DNA from: Zanthoxylum bungeanum
Taxonomy: Eukaryota; Streptophyta; Magnoliopsida; Sapindales; Rutaceae
Direction: 5' to 3'
DNA length: 64,000 bases
NCBI GenBank assembly: GCA_019454045.1
Contig: SKCR01029070.1
Span: 1-64,000, forward strand
Shown here piece after piece: positions 36,801 through 47,689 of this stretch. How positions within the stretch are numbered: position 1 is the stretch's first letter; every line of letters starts with the position of its first letter. The notes below the pieces were generated by a model. It saw only the letters and a program-made list of their open reading frames with translations. It did no database searches and was not told the origin of the DNA. The position numbers and the translations under genes are program-made.

Positions 36801-38047
36801 TTGTAGTATTTGTGAAAATCAATATTTCTATACACACTAACGCTATACGCTTCTCCTTTCTTTAGCTTTACTATTTGCATTCAACTATTCACAACATTGT
36901 AAATAATGATTAGCAAATTGTGTTGGACACATACCCTCTAAAGGTAGTTAAAGCTTAGAAACGTCATTACTAGATAACAAATACCTAAAAGGCTTTCTTA
37001 ATGCCAGTCAAGAATCTCGAGACATGAACTAATTCAAGTCAATTCTTACTGCATAAGAAAACTATTCTTTCTAAAGCATTATATCCTAAAAGGGATATCT
37101 ATCTAGATAATCTATCTGACTTAGAAACTAAGTCATTAACCATCTTTATTTTTTGAAGAAAATCGGAACAATAGTTCCCGATGTTTAGACCAATATAATA
37201 ATATCATAGTCTAGTAGTATCTAGAACCTATTCTAGAATAACTGCAACCAAGAGTCAAGTCAGATAACATATCAAAATATTGTGCAGTGAATTAAAAGTT
37301 TAATTCTATCTAATATAGATAAGGAAAACAAACAAGCGGCTATTTCCATAATAATACACACTGCCTAAGTTAAGGAATTTTTAAACTTAGCAGTGCCTCC
37401 CATTATTTTACGTAATACCGTAATCCCCAACGGAAAATGAGATTCAATAATTAAATCGAATTCCATAATGGGAAGAGGACCCCATGAATATATTTCGACT
37501 CACAGCAGAGGCACGGTCTCGCCTACGTATATTCACAGGTAGACAACTCATTGTCAATCACTCACTAGTGACTCAGAGGTTCTGGTCCTGGTCGTTTCTC
37601 GTTGTCGCTGCTAAGGCAGGCCCACAAGGAGACGTACCAAGGTAAAGTTATCAATGATAAACTCAAGTTACTTGCGTAACCCTGACAGCTAGGGCACGTT
37701 CAGGATTGCGCTTTCGCTTGAATTTTTCTAGTATCTAATATACATTCGGCATAAATAAATTTCTATCAGCTACACCCTCACAGCAGAGGCACGGTCTCGG
37801 ATGTAGTCAACGAAAAGATATTTATAAACCGTATTGACAAGACGGACCAAGAAACAAGTATTCCAAATACTAGTTACTTTAAAACCTTATTAAGCGGGGA
37901 TATTCCATTAAGTGTCATACACCCTAAATCTAATCAAATTAGATTATAACATGCATGTATAAAGTCAAGAAAACATGATTAAACATTGAATAAATGAAGC
38001 TAATCATTTTATGGAGGCCTAGAATCAGACTCGCTCTGATACCATTT
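33869..38047 (-). mobile_element. Non-coding internal domain of the minus-strand element A
   Basis: About 4.18 kb with no open frame above 64 codons and no retroelement protein motif. It is collinear with 8279-12512 plus 14535-14606. Conserved landmarks include the CTCCCACT motifs (34284, 34788, 34910, 36039), the CACAGC...GGCACGGTCTCG repeats near the PBS, and CCAGTCAAGAATCTCGAGAC near 37010. It has no solo B insertion and so shows the pre-insertion state of the plus-strand copy. Confidence 0.85.
38034..38044 (-). promoter_or_regulatory. Primer-binding site, initiator tRNA-Met, minus-strand element A
   Basis: CTCTGATACCA on the plus strand, read TGGTATCAGAG on the minus strand, three bases from the LTR end at 38048. 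Confidence 0.92.
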
Positions 38048-40678
38048 TGTTGGGGTTTTTAGGGGAAGAATCCGTAACGCAGCGGCGGAAGCGGTGGAAA
38101 AAATCAAATTTTCCGATTTCAAAAATTTTTCTCAGATTAATTAAATAAACATATTTTATTTAATTATCCAATAATCAAATTATGAAATAAAATTCAAATA
38201 AATCATATTTAAGTGAATTTACCGAATTGCCCTTACACTTGGTATTTAGTCCATTTTAGTCCGAAATTGATCAAATCAATTTTGAATGATTCTAAATCAT
38301 TTCTAAGATGAACTTAGCATGTTCAAAACATCAAAACACCAAAAGAAAAATAAATCCCCAAATTTAATCATTTGGCCGAATGCACCACTTTGGTGCAAAG
38401 TGTGCACTTTGTCATTTCATGCATCAAAACACATCAAGATGTAATCCAATGAACATGAAACTTTATATGCATCATATACACATCCAAATACACAACATAT
38501 ATGAAAAAACCCAAATTTGGAATTGGTCATGAACCCTAATTTTTCAATTTCTTCAAATTGGACAAATTAGACCAAATTGGTTAAATCCAATACTTCAATC
38601 ATGTTTCTTCCATCCAATCAAAGTCTCAACACAATGAAACAACTCAAGATCAAATATAGGTCATCTAAGAGTGGGTCAACAACTCTAGATTAGCAATAAG
38701 GTTTCCAAAACCATAAAAGAATACTTATAACTACACTAGTCACAAGCTTTCTCCATTATACATGCTCAACACTTTCATCAAAGTTCACAACCAAATAAAA
38801 CACAAAATATAAGAAGAGAGACAACAAAAAAGCAACACAAAATGATGCTAAGCATGTTAGAAACAATTTTCATGTTGAAGACTTTGAAAGATAACGTACA
38901 AAATCATAATTTTCCAAGCCATCTTCCTTTAGGCTTCAAGCTTCTCTCTCAACTTCTTTTATGTTTATTTTGGTATCAAATGAACTCCTTAAACCCTAAA
39001 ATGAAATGAAACAATATATACCTCCTCCAAAAGAAGCCTTGGCCGAAATTGGTGGAGAAATATACAAAATATCATGATATTTTATTTCATTTAATTTTGC
39101 TTATCAACTTGCAACTTTAATCATCAAACAATTTAATGAATAAAGTAAGTCAACAATTGCAACTCAAAAATATACCATTATATTTAATTAAGGGTCTTGG
39201 CCGAAATTATGTATACATATATACCAAAATTTCATTTCAAATTCATTTAACAAAAATTTGATCAACTTGATTAAATATCTAAAAAAACACTTTATTAGAT
39301 ATTTATCACTTGGTCAACAAAGGCAACCATGCCATTTAATTCAAATATACTAAGTTAAGATATTATATTTTAATTAATTTAATCATTTAACAATTAAATA
39401 ATTAATTAATTAATCAAATACAAATATATTAAAATATATGTTTAATATTTACATTAAATATCAAATACATATATTTATTTAGGATATTAGTCAAATATCT
39501 CAATTTGACTATTATTAATGTGTATTAAAATTAATCAAGTATTAAATGTAAATACACAATAATTAACTAAATGACTATCGGGTTCCTTTAGCATGTATCT
39601 TGCGTTTAACCTTTAAACGACTTAATAAATAATCAATATTATTTATTAATGTTGCTCTAGTGCTCTACGAGTATATTTCATTATTGAGACTCTCTAGATT
39701 CAGGTATATCCGTCACGAAATCTAATTTCGTGTGCATAATCTATCCATTCGTAGATTATGACGATCACAGATAAACTAGCTGAATCATACAGATCGAGGT
39801 CATTGCATACGTATAATCCCTCCGTCACAGGTATCCGGATAATCCTAGAGATATAGATGTAAACGTCAAATCTCTATAGGTATTATCCCGTCGACGTATT
39901 CATTAGCAATCTCTAAATAAAAATCGGAACTTACTTCCGAAGTATACTGTGGCCACAGATTTAACAGACTACTAATTATATATGGACTACCTATGCTCTG
40001 TACACAGAACTAACGGATCCTATCTTGACACACACAGGATATCCTGAGGATCGGTCCACACCCAACGAACAGGCGGAGGTATGATCTAAATAGATCGGTG
40101 ACGTGACTGCCATCTAAGTGTGGAGGATGTCTCATACATCCACAGTGGTATCTCAAGTCGAAGGACCACTATGCTACTCAACCCGAGAAGATTCTTATTG
40201 ACGTTGGTGTACCATCCATTAAGAATCTTCGGTGAGCCGTTCAGTGTTTATACACTATAAACACCTACACGTCTATACGAGTCTCCATAGACTCATGGTT
40301 CATTGGGATAAACCATCGGACCAAGTCTCGATATACGACATGTACTGATCTCAACGGATTTGACTAACCGACCCGTGTTAGCAAATCTTGACCAGGAACT
40401 ATGTTTGATAATATTCATATAGCAGTGACACTTCCCAATGTCAATTACAAACTAACTTTGTAACTGTGTACTGCATTATATATTATCGGGCCTTTGTCTA
40501 ATATATACATATCACTAAACCACATTTAGTTTCAATCTAATCGTAATCAGATCGAATACGTATATAAGAACAAGAGGTGCAACCATAATAAGTAATATTA
40601 TGGAATAAGTGGATGTTCGTATTCATGAGTCAGATATAAATATGGTCCGGATTGGCGCTCTGAGCACCAACCCCAACA
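38048..40678 (-). mobile_element. 5' LTR of the minus-strand element A
   Basis: 2631 bp, with plus-strand ends TGTTGGGG and CCCCAACA, flanked on the right by CTGGC (40679-40683). It pairs with 31260-33868 to define one complete 9.4-kb element. The two LTRs differ by scattered substitutions and small indels, so the insertion is not brand new. No gene inside. Confidence 0.93.
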
Positions 40679-40938
40679 CTGGCATCCGATGATAATCATT
40701 GGGCTGGACACCAGGCCTCAGAAAATCGGACTGTTGTTCCCAGATGTGGGGTGTATCTTATTGTAAGGCTCGTAATCTTTCAATCTCTCAGTAGTGTTCC
40801 ATTTTTCAATCACCTGAAAGCAAAAGAAAGAAATAAAAATTACAAAATAAAATAAAGAAAATTAGATACAAGTAAAATAGATAGCTTCAAAATTAATAAC
40901 TCAAGAAAAATAAGTCTCTAGCAACGGCGCCAAAAACT
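40679..40938 (-). other. 5' end of the G1 internal domain, with tRNA-Asp primer-binding site
   Basis: The left-over start of G1 beyond the A insertion. It matches 45407-45666 of G2. The PBS is at 40921-40932, read TGGCGCCGTTGC on the minus strand, complementary to the 3' end of tRNA-Asp as in Athila/Tat-type gypsy elements. Six bases separate it from the LTR end at 40939. CTGGC at 40679-40683 is the right target duplication of the A element. Confidence 0.85.
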
Positions 40939-42402
40939 TGACCAGTGCATAAACACACACGTATAACGCAAGCGCACGTATCGTTCAAGTAGTATAAAAA
41001 TATCGATCCCACGAGGACTTAATTCCTACTGTTGTTATTAAATTTTGATACTATTTATTTACAGGTATCTAATTATAGGGAGAAGAGAATGATTGTTTGA
41101 TTGCTTTTGGTTGGTTGAATGTGAATTTGCTAATTAAAATAAAAAAAGACTCAAAAGAAAATACTAAGGAAAATAAAAGAAAAGACTCAAAGATCTAGGG
41201 TGGTGACTCCACACAATATTATTATAAAGATGAATTGATTCTCTTATTTATTTGTAATAAATCAGATTGCTAACCTGGAACACGAAAATATGCAAAAGCC
41301 TCTGTCGATGGTCAGATGTAAATACCCAGTATAACCCAATTGAACCATATGTTTATGTCAACCAAATTACCTAGATTCATTAAGATTAAGTTCCATTTAT
41401 GGGTACCCCCGCCCGACAGGTATATATCTATCCTGTAAGGAAATCTATTAAAGGGTTATCTATCCTCAAGGAAGATCGTGGGTTATTGAATCTAAGGCTG
41501 AAACCTAAAATCCCTATGTCTAGTTCATTTTAAGTTTACCTCATCAATCTTATTGGTGATCAGACAACAAGAAGCATTAAGCTTAAAACTCAATAAACAA
41601 ACTAAAGAATTACCCAATAAATAATTAAATCAATTATTAAGCCTAGTAATATTGTGTTTCATCACTTCCCTAATATAAAATAAAATATTGGGGTTAGAGG
41701 ATCCACATTTAATATTTCTTATCTAAGAATCTCACTTATTATAATATATAAATTATTTTATGTTCTGCTTTCTCAGGAATTAATAATATTAAACATTTAA
41801 AGCCAGCCATATAGGCGGTAATCCATTTAGTCCAACTACACAAGTGATATAGGCGGTAATTATCTGTCAGATAAAGACCAGCCATATAGGCGGTAAAGTA
41901 ATTTATATTTAGACCGACCATATAGGCTATAATAAAGTCTGCAATTAATTAATCCGGTTAAATTATAATTAAGTGAGATTTACCTAGATAATTATATTAA
42001 ATGTTTCATCTTTTACCCCAGCGGTAAATTAACTACAAAACATAACGTAAAAAAGTAAATAAAATTTTATTACAAAAAGTAAAAGTGCATAATTAAAAAT
42101 ACTAAAAGTAAAAATGCTAAATTAAAATTACGAAAAACTAAAACACACAAGATGCAATCTTTAGAGTCCTTACAAAACTCAAGGAAGACATGCCTTGAAT
42201 TCTGAAATCGTGCTGAATTTATAGGCGTCAGTAGGGGTCTGGCGTCGTGACGCCAAGCTCGCGTCACGACGCCGGTGATTGTTGACGTGGCACGCTCTGG
42301 TTCGTCGGCTCAGATTCTGGATAAGGTTATAAGGTGACACTTGGTAAGGTGGTTGGGATCTCAATTTTTGTGACACGTGGCGGCTTCTAATTGGTCGGTT
42401 CA
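40939..42402 (-). mobile_element. Middle LTR of the G concatemer, with internal deletion
   Basis: Collinear with the left ~1.46 kb of LTR G copy 3, from TGACCAGTGC. At 42399-42405 it jumps from the LTR to the G 3' UTR. Compared with copy 3 about 1262 bp are missing, between two CTCAGA hexamers (26979 and 28241), so most of the G-box block and the LTR/UTR boundary are gone. It serves as 3' LTR of G2 and 5' LTR of G1. Confidence 0.85.
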
Positions 42403-43071
42403 GACTTCAGATATATATATTTTTGCAGCATCTTTGATCCATGTAGCGAGCTTTGGGCCAGTGACTCCCAAACCAGTTGGTTTTAGGGCACTAGGTGTTA
42501 AAACACCCTTACAGACTTAATAACTCGGATCTCACACGTTTTTTTTTTTTACTCCATCACTTTTTGAAATGCTTCATCCAATTAAAGTAGAGCACTGAAT
42601 ATTACAAACTTTTCAATTTTAGCTTATGTCCGTATATTACTATGCATGTTGATAATATCTGCCAACTGAGCAATTGAAGATCCATTTTAGTCAGTTTTAT
42701 GGAGAATTTACAAATTAAATAATTTAAAATGAAATAAACAAAAACTAACTTGTTTCAAAAATGGTTTAAGATACGTCTCAAGAGTGAAAACTCCTTACAC
42801 AGCTATCTTTTACCAATTTCACCTTTTTAGTCAAAATAAAAATACAAAAACACAATATGTTTTTGTCATTTTTTGAAAATTTTACAAATTTTTTTGTATT
42901 TTTCGAAAAAAAATTTAGACTAAATTTATGAAACAATACACAAACTAAAAACAAGGTACTGATCAACTAATTTCCTCCCCCCAAACCTAAATGAGCAGTG
43001 TCCCCAATGTCTTAAACAGTAGAAGAAGAGTTTAGAAGATAATACCTGGTTAGCTGAAATTCTACAGGAAA
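42403..43071 (-). other. Remaining 3' untranslated region of element G2
   Basis: Holds the second GCGAGC block (42445), T-rich runs and the purine tract at 42966-42985 (complement GGTTTGGGGGGAGGAAATTAG region), followed by ACATTGGGG-type text. No gene. Position matches 28241-28927 of G1. Confidence 0.65.
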
Positions 43072-43701
43072 TTAAAGGTTAAGATCCAGATTAATCCGAC
43101 GCCTCTTATCACGATCGTCCTCGGACCAATTTATTTTTGAAAGGATTCAGTCAACTTGAGGTTCATAGGCTAAGAGTTGGTCAATTAGATCCGGAGCAGT
43201 TCTGGCAGTAAAGAGGAGTTCTTTTAAAGGTTTTGACACGAATCCTTTTCTCCGGGCATCATCAAGAAACACACAAAGAAAATCATAAAATCCATCAATG
43301 TTAAACAGCCTAATTGGTTTCTGGTGTATGTTCAGGTTCGCCCAAGATAGTACTATAAAAATTTCCTCCAATGTGCCCAAGCCACCTGGCAAAGCGATAA
43401 AAGCATCAGCACGGTTAATCATTTCTACCAATCATTCAAATATACCTGGCACGATCAGTTCATCTCCGTTTGATGGTCCAATAAGATTTGCCTCTGCCAA
43501 GGGTTTTGGGATGATTCCAAAAACGTGACTGCCTCCTTTCTGTACGGTCTTTGAAACGATCCCCATTAGTCAAAGATTGCCTCCGCCATATACTAAGTGC
43601 ATATTCCTTGCAACTAAGACTCGGCCCAATTCCTGTGATGCTTCTACGTATTGTGGTTTAGTACCAACACTAGTACCGCAAAACACACAGATGTTTTCAA
43701 C
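43072..43701 (-). pseudogene. Captured LOG-family cytokinin-activating gene copy, element G2
   Basis: The better preserved of two copies. Minus-strand text runs ENICVFCGTSVG, LGRVLVARNMHLVYGGGNL, TGA, LMGIVSKTVQKGGSHVFGII, a second TGA, then an open frame (43147-43431) with NRADAFIALPGGLGTLEE, LSWANLNIHQKPIRLFNIDG and the C-terminal part to PQVD. The PGGxGTxxE signature of LOG lysine-decarboxylase-like proteins is intact. Beyond a third in-frame stop the similarity to copy 1 continues to RRRINLDLNL and TAA at 43072. About 210 codons with no intron indicates a processed copy carried by the element. One shared stop is CGA to TGA, as expected for methylated CpG decay. Role in the family: removing ribose-phosphate from cytokinin nucleotides in the cytosol and nucleus. 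As it stands it cannot yield a full enzyme. Confidence 0.92.
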
Positions 43702-44231
43702 TCGTCTTCTTGAAGCGGCTTCCAAGTTTTACTCTGGATGTCTTCAAAAGTGCAATGATGAGTTGAATTTATAGTACCTGAAAAAAAGGTGAGTAATAAT
43801 AGCACTAGTATCTTCCAAAGGAAGATTGTTAGCTAAACAACAAAAGAAATCATGAAAGGTCAAAAAGTCTGGATCCTGTCTATGAAAATAAAGATAATAA
43901 AAACAGGAAAGCAAATCAAAGCAATTATTAAGGCAATGGAATTGTGTACGCAATACGCCATTCGCTTAGTATAAATTTATTAGGATGCGTCTCAAGAATC
44001 CATTCCTTACTCAGCCATCGCTAATGAATTATCTCTTATCTTTGCTAAACACCATTCCTTCTGTCTTATGCTTTGGTTGAACTTTTCCTACAAAAATAAC
44101 ACACACAATTAAAAACTCTACAACATGTATACAAAAAATATGAAAATAGAAATTACAACATAGTGCATGGGTTGCCTCCCTGCTAGCGCTAAATTTTTCG
44201 TCTTTAGCCAGACGTGACTGAAATCCATCTG
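43702..44231 (-). other. G2 region between gag-like frame and LOG copy
   Basis: Equivalent of 29555-30100. The frame 44029-44235 reads QSRLAKDEKFSASREATHAL on the minus strand, the post-pol phrase of Athila/Tat-type elements. No RT or integrase. The first ~40 bp beyond the LOG copy may hold its frameshifted N-terminus. Confidence 0.6.
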
Positions 44232-45413
44232 TCAATGAGGTTTCAGCGTCGTTTTGGATGTCCTATTAAAGACATTCCCATGTGTGTTGCTTTGGAAGGG
44301 TCTATTCCAACGGTAAAGGGGCAAAAATAATTTTGTCCCATTCAGTGCTCGTGCCACCTTTTTAACCATTGTTGCTCCAGTGGTTCCTGAAAAGAAAGAA
44401 ATAAAATCAGGAGGTCTCATATGGTGCTTGACCTTGAATGGAAGTTCCATTCTGTCAAGCTTCTGGGTGATATCTTTGATCAGTACTCCCCAAAATAGTG
44501 ATGTTTCTCCTGAATATTCTGGATCTTTAATAAGTTCAGACATTTGCTCCTCCATTTGCTCTGCTTCTTGCTCCACCTTTTCTTCACATATGTATTTTAG
44601 GATTTTCACGTTCAGTTCTTCATCTGTCATCTGTGAAAAACATGCTCCATAAGTGTCAACCTGAGAATGCAAAGATGTTTCTGACATTAGGTCTTTATCC
44701 TCTGATACGACTGGAATGGATGGTTCAGGTAGATCTTCATCAAACATAATGGTAAAGCATGCTCCAAGATCTTCATTTTGAGGATTGAAAGTTTGATCCT
44801 CCGTTGTTGGTGCAATTGGTACAAATAGATCAGCTTCATCCTCGTCAGAATCTAAATAATAAAAGTCAAATAGAGACTTCGTTGGTTTGGGCTCCTGAAC
44901 TGATACCTCTGGTTGTTGATACTGCTCAGCCTCCTCCTCTTTTGAAGTGTCATTGTGAAATGATTGGTACTCGAAGGCTTCATCATTGTCATCTGAAACT
45001 GGCTCTTGAGGTATGTAGTTCTGGTTTTCTGTTAATTATCTCATTTGATCTGTCATCCTCTGAATAGATGCTGATTGTCTCTGAATACTTTCGAGTTGAT
45101 TCTGATATGTTTCAAGCATTGTATCCAACTTTTCGTCTTGTTTCTTGAATAAATCTTTGAGCATGTCAACCAATTGTTATTCCTTTGATGGTTCTGGTTC
45201 TTGATGAAGATCATTGTAGGTGGGTGGTGGATAAGATGGAAAATGTGGTTCTGTGAAATGTGATGGCTCTTCATACCATGAAGGATCTTGATAGCGCTGC
45301 CACCCTTGATGGTAGTTGTACTCACAATAATCTCTATGGTGGTTACCATTACATATGTCACACCTCCACATTGCGTTCTGTTGAGCAAATGTAGTGTCGC
45401 TTATTTCTGGCAT
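44232..45413 (-). pseudogene. Shortened gag-like protein of element G2 with CCHC-type zinc knuckle
   Basis: Minus-strand frame beginning near 45413. It starts with a zinc knuckle, CDICNGNHHRDYC (C-x2-C-x3-H-x4-C, near 45350), the nucleic-acid-binding form of plant gypsy gag. A proline-rich stretch (PSYPPPTYND), a coiled-coil-like stretch (45053-45190) and a long acidic part (44232-44747) with EEKVEQEAEQMEEQMSELI and PPDFISFFSG follow. It is broken by a stop after EPSKE and by the TAA after MTDQMR shared with G1. The PBS lies only about 240 bp upstream, so the matrix/capsid part of gag is missing from the element design and not merely decayed. Confidence 0.7.
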
Positions 45414-45647
45414 CCAGTGATAATCGTTGGGCTGGACAACAGGCCTCAGAAAATCGGACTGTTGTTCCCAGATGTGGGGTGTATCTTCTTGTAAGGCTCG
45501 TAATCTTTCAATCTCTCAGCAGTGTTCAATTTTTCAATCACCTAAAAACAAAAGAAAGAAATAAAAATTACAAAATAAAATAAAGAAAATTAGATACAAG
45601 TAAAATAGATAGCTTCAAAATTAATAACTCAAGAAAAATAAGTCCTC

Positions 45648-45660
45648 GGCAACGGCGCCA
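45648..45660 (-). promoter_or_regulatory. Primer-binding site, tRNA-Asp type, element G2
   Basis: Read on the minus strand TGGCGCCGTTGCCGAGGA (45643-45660), very close to the widespread gypsy PBS for tRNA-Asp. Six bases separate it from the LTR end at 45667. Confidence 0.92.
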
Positions 45661-45666
45661 AAAGCT

Positions 45667-46646
45667 TGACCAGTGCGTAAACACAAGCGCACGTATCGTT
45701 CAAGTAGTATAATAATATCGATCACACGAGGACTTAATTCCTACTGTTGTTATTAAATATTGATACTATTTATTTACATGTATCTAATTATAGGGAGAAG
45801 AGAATGATTGTTTGATTGCTTTTGGTTGGTTGAATGTGAATTTGCTAATTAAAATAAAAACAGACTCAAAAGAAAATACTAAGGAAAATAAAAGAAAAGA
45901 CTCAAAGATCTAGGGTCGTGACTCCACACAATATTATTATAAAGATGAATTGATTCTCTTATTTATGTGTAATAAATCAGATTGCTAACCTGGTACACGA
46001 AAATATGCAAAAGCCTCTGTCGATGGTCAGATGCAAATACCCAGTATAACCCAATTGAACCATATGTCTATGTCAACCAAATTACCTGGATTCATTAAGA
46101 TTAAGTTCCAATTATGGCTACCCCTGCCCGACAGGTATATGTCCATCCTGTAAGGGAATTTATTAAAGGGTTATCTATCCTCAAGGAAGATCGTGGGTTA
46201 TTGAATCTAAGGCTGAAACCTAAAATCCCTATGTCTAGTTCATTTTAAGTTTACTACAACAATCTTATCGGTGATCAGAAAACAAGAAGCATTAAGCTTA
46301 AAGCTCAATAAACAAACTAAAGAATTACCCAATAAATAATTAAATCAATTATTAAGCCTAGTAATATTGTGTTTCATCACTTCCCTAGAATAAAATAAAA
46401 TGCTGGGGTTAGAGGATCCACTTTTAATATTTCTTATCTAGGAATCTCACTTATTATAATATATAAATTATTTTATGTTCTGCTTTCTCAAGAATTAATA
46501 ATATTAAACATTTAAAACCAGCCATATAGGCGGTAATCCATTTAGTCCAACTACACCAGCCATATAGGCGGTAATTATCTGTCAGATAAAGACCAGCCAT
46601 ATAGGCGGTAAAGTAATTTATATTTAGACCGACCATATAGGCGGTA
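45667..46646 (-). mobile_element. 5' LTR of element G2, truncated
   Basis: The first ~980 bp (plus-strand view) match the other G LTRs from TGACCAGTGC to the fourth CCATATAGGCGGTA motif, where similarity ends abruptly at 46646. The U3 part with the G-box block is missing, so no target duplication can be found for the concatemer. Confidence 0.88.
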
Positions 46647-47504
46647 TCGGTCTCAGCTTTCCGACGATATAAAATTTATAAGGATCAGAGTTTGTATGAG
46701 AAAGGTACGGCCCAAATATCATGGGTTGTTCGAAGTAGAACATTGTAACGTCTAATATTGAATTTTCGAAAAACATTTACCGATAGTCGTCTCGCGAAGG
46801 TATATGTTTTCAATCATAATCAATATCACGTGACACTCGTCTCACGGTGAACCAGTAGTTAAAAATTCCGATCGTTATAAATGTTGCACCAATTATTGTA
46901 CAATATTAATATAATATAGTTCTAATGTATTACATCCATAAGCAATATACCCCATATTAAATAATGTAATACAGTGTATCAAAACATAGCCATTAACTCT
47001 CAGTACTGCAATTCAAATAAAAATTTTCTTAGACCCTACTTCCAGTCCTTTAGGAGGAACGTCACCACTCTAACCGTCAAATAGAGCGACGTCAAATGGA
47101 TATGAGATTGTAGTCTAAACCATGGAATGGAAAGAGAATAATACAAAGACAATTGATGGGTAAAATATTGTGTTTTTGAATAATTTTCTAGTGATTTTTA
47201 ATCCTAATCATTGAAACAACACCGTTAATGGAATGGTAGAAAAAATAACACTTTTGAAACAACTAGTGGATTTTGGAACATTTTCAAAGTTTTAGAGTAA
47301 AAGTGTACTTTTAAAAATCATTGGGTGGAAAAATGATATTTTCCCCTTGTTCAAATATTAATTTCAATTCAATGATATTAAATGACTTAATTACCATTGT
47401 GACGTCATCACTTATTTAACGTCGTTAACAGAATAGTGTAAAACAGAACACTTTCAAACTTTTTATGGAAAACAATACTTACCCTATTCATCAAGTGTAA
47501 AAAA
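46647..47504. other. Unclassified AT-rich sequence
   Basis: No open frame, RNA gene or repeat recognised. The first part (CTCAGCTTTCCGACG..., GTATGAGAAAGGTACGGCCC) recalls gypsy LTR text but I cannot assign it. Confidence 0.4.
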
Positions 47505-47684
47505 AAGATACATCATTTGATTAGATACACATTAAGTCCAATTGAATTTTGACATATGTCAAATAAATAATTATTTAATAATTTAAAAGTTAATTATTTT
47601 AATAATTATTTATTTATGAATATTCTTGGAATATTCCAAGCGATGTGTGACATATTTTGGCTTATTGTTGGCCAAGCTTTTTAA

Positions 47685-47689
47685 AGTGT
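47685..47689. repeat. Target-site duplication AGTGT, left copy
   Basis: Directly left of TGTAGGACAC; identical to 57593-57597. Confidence 0.93.
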
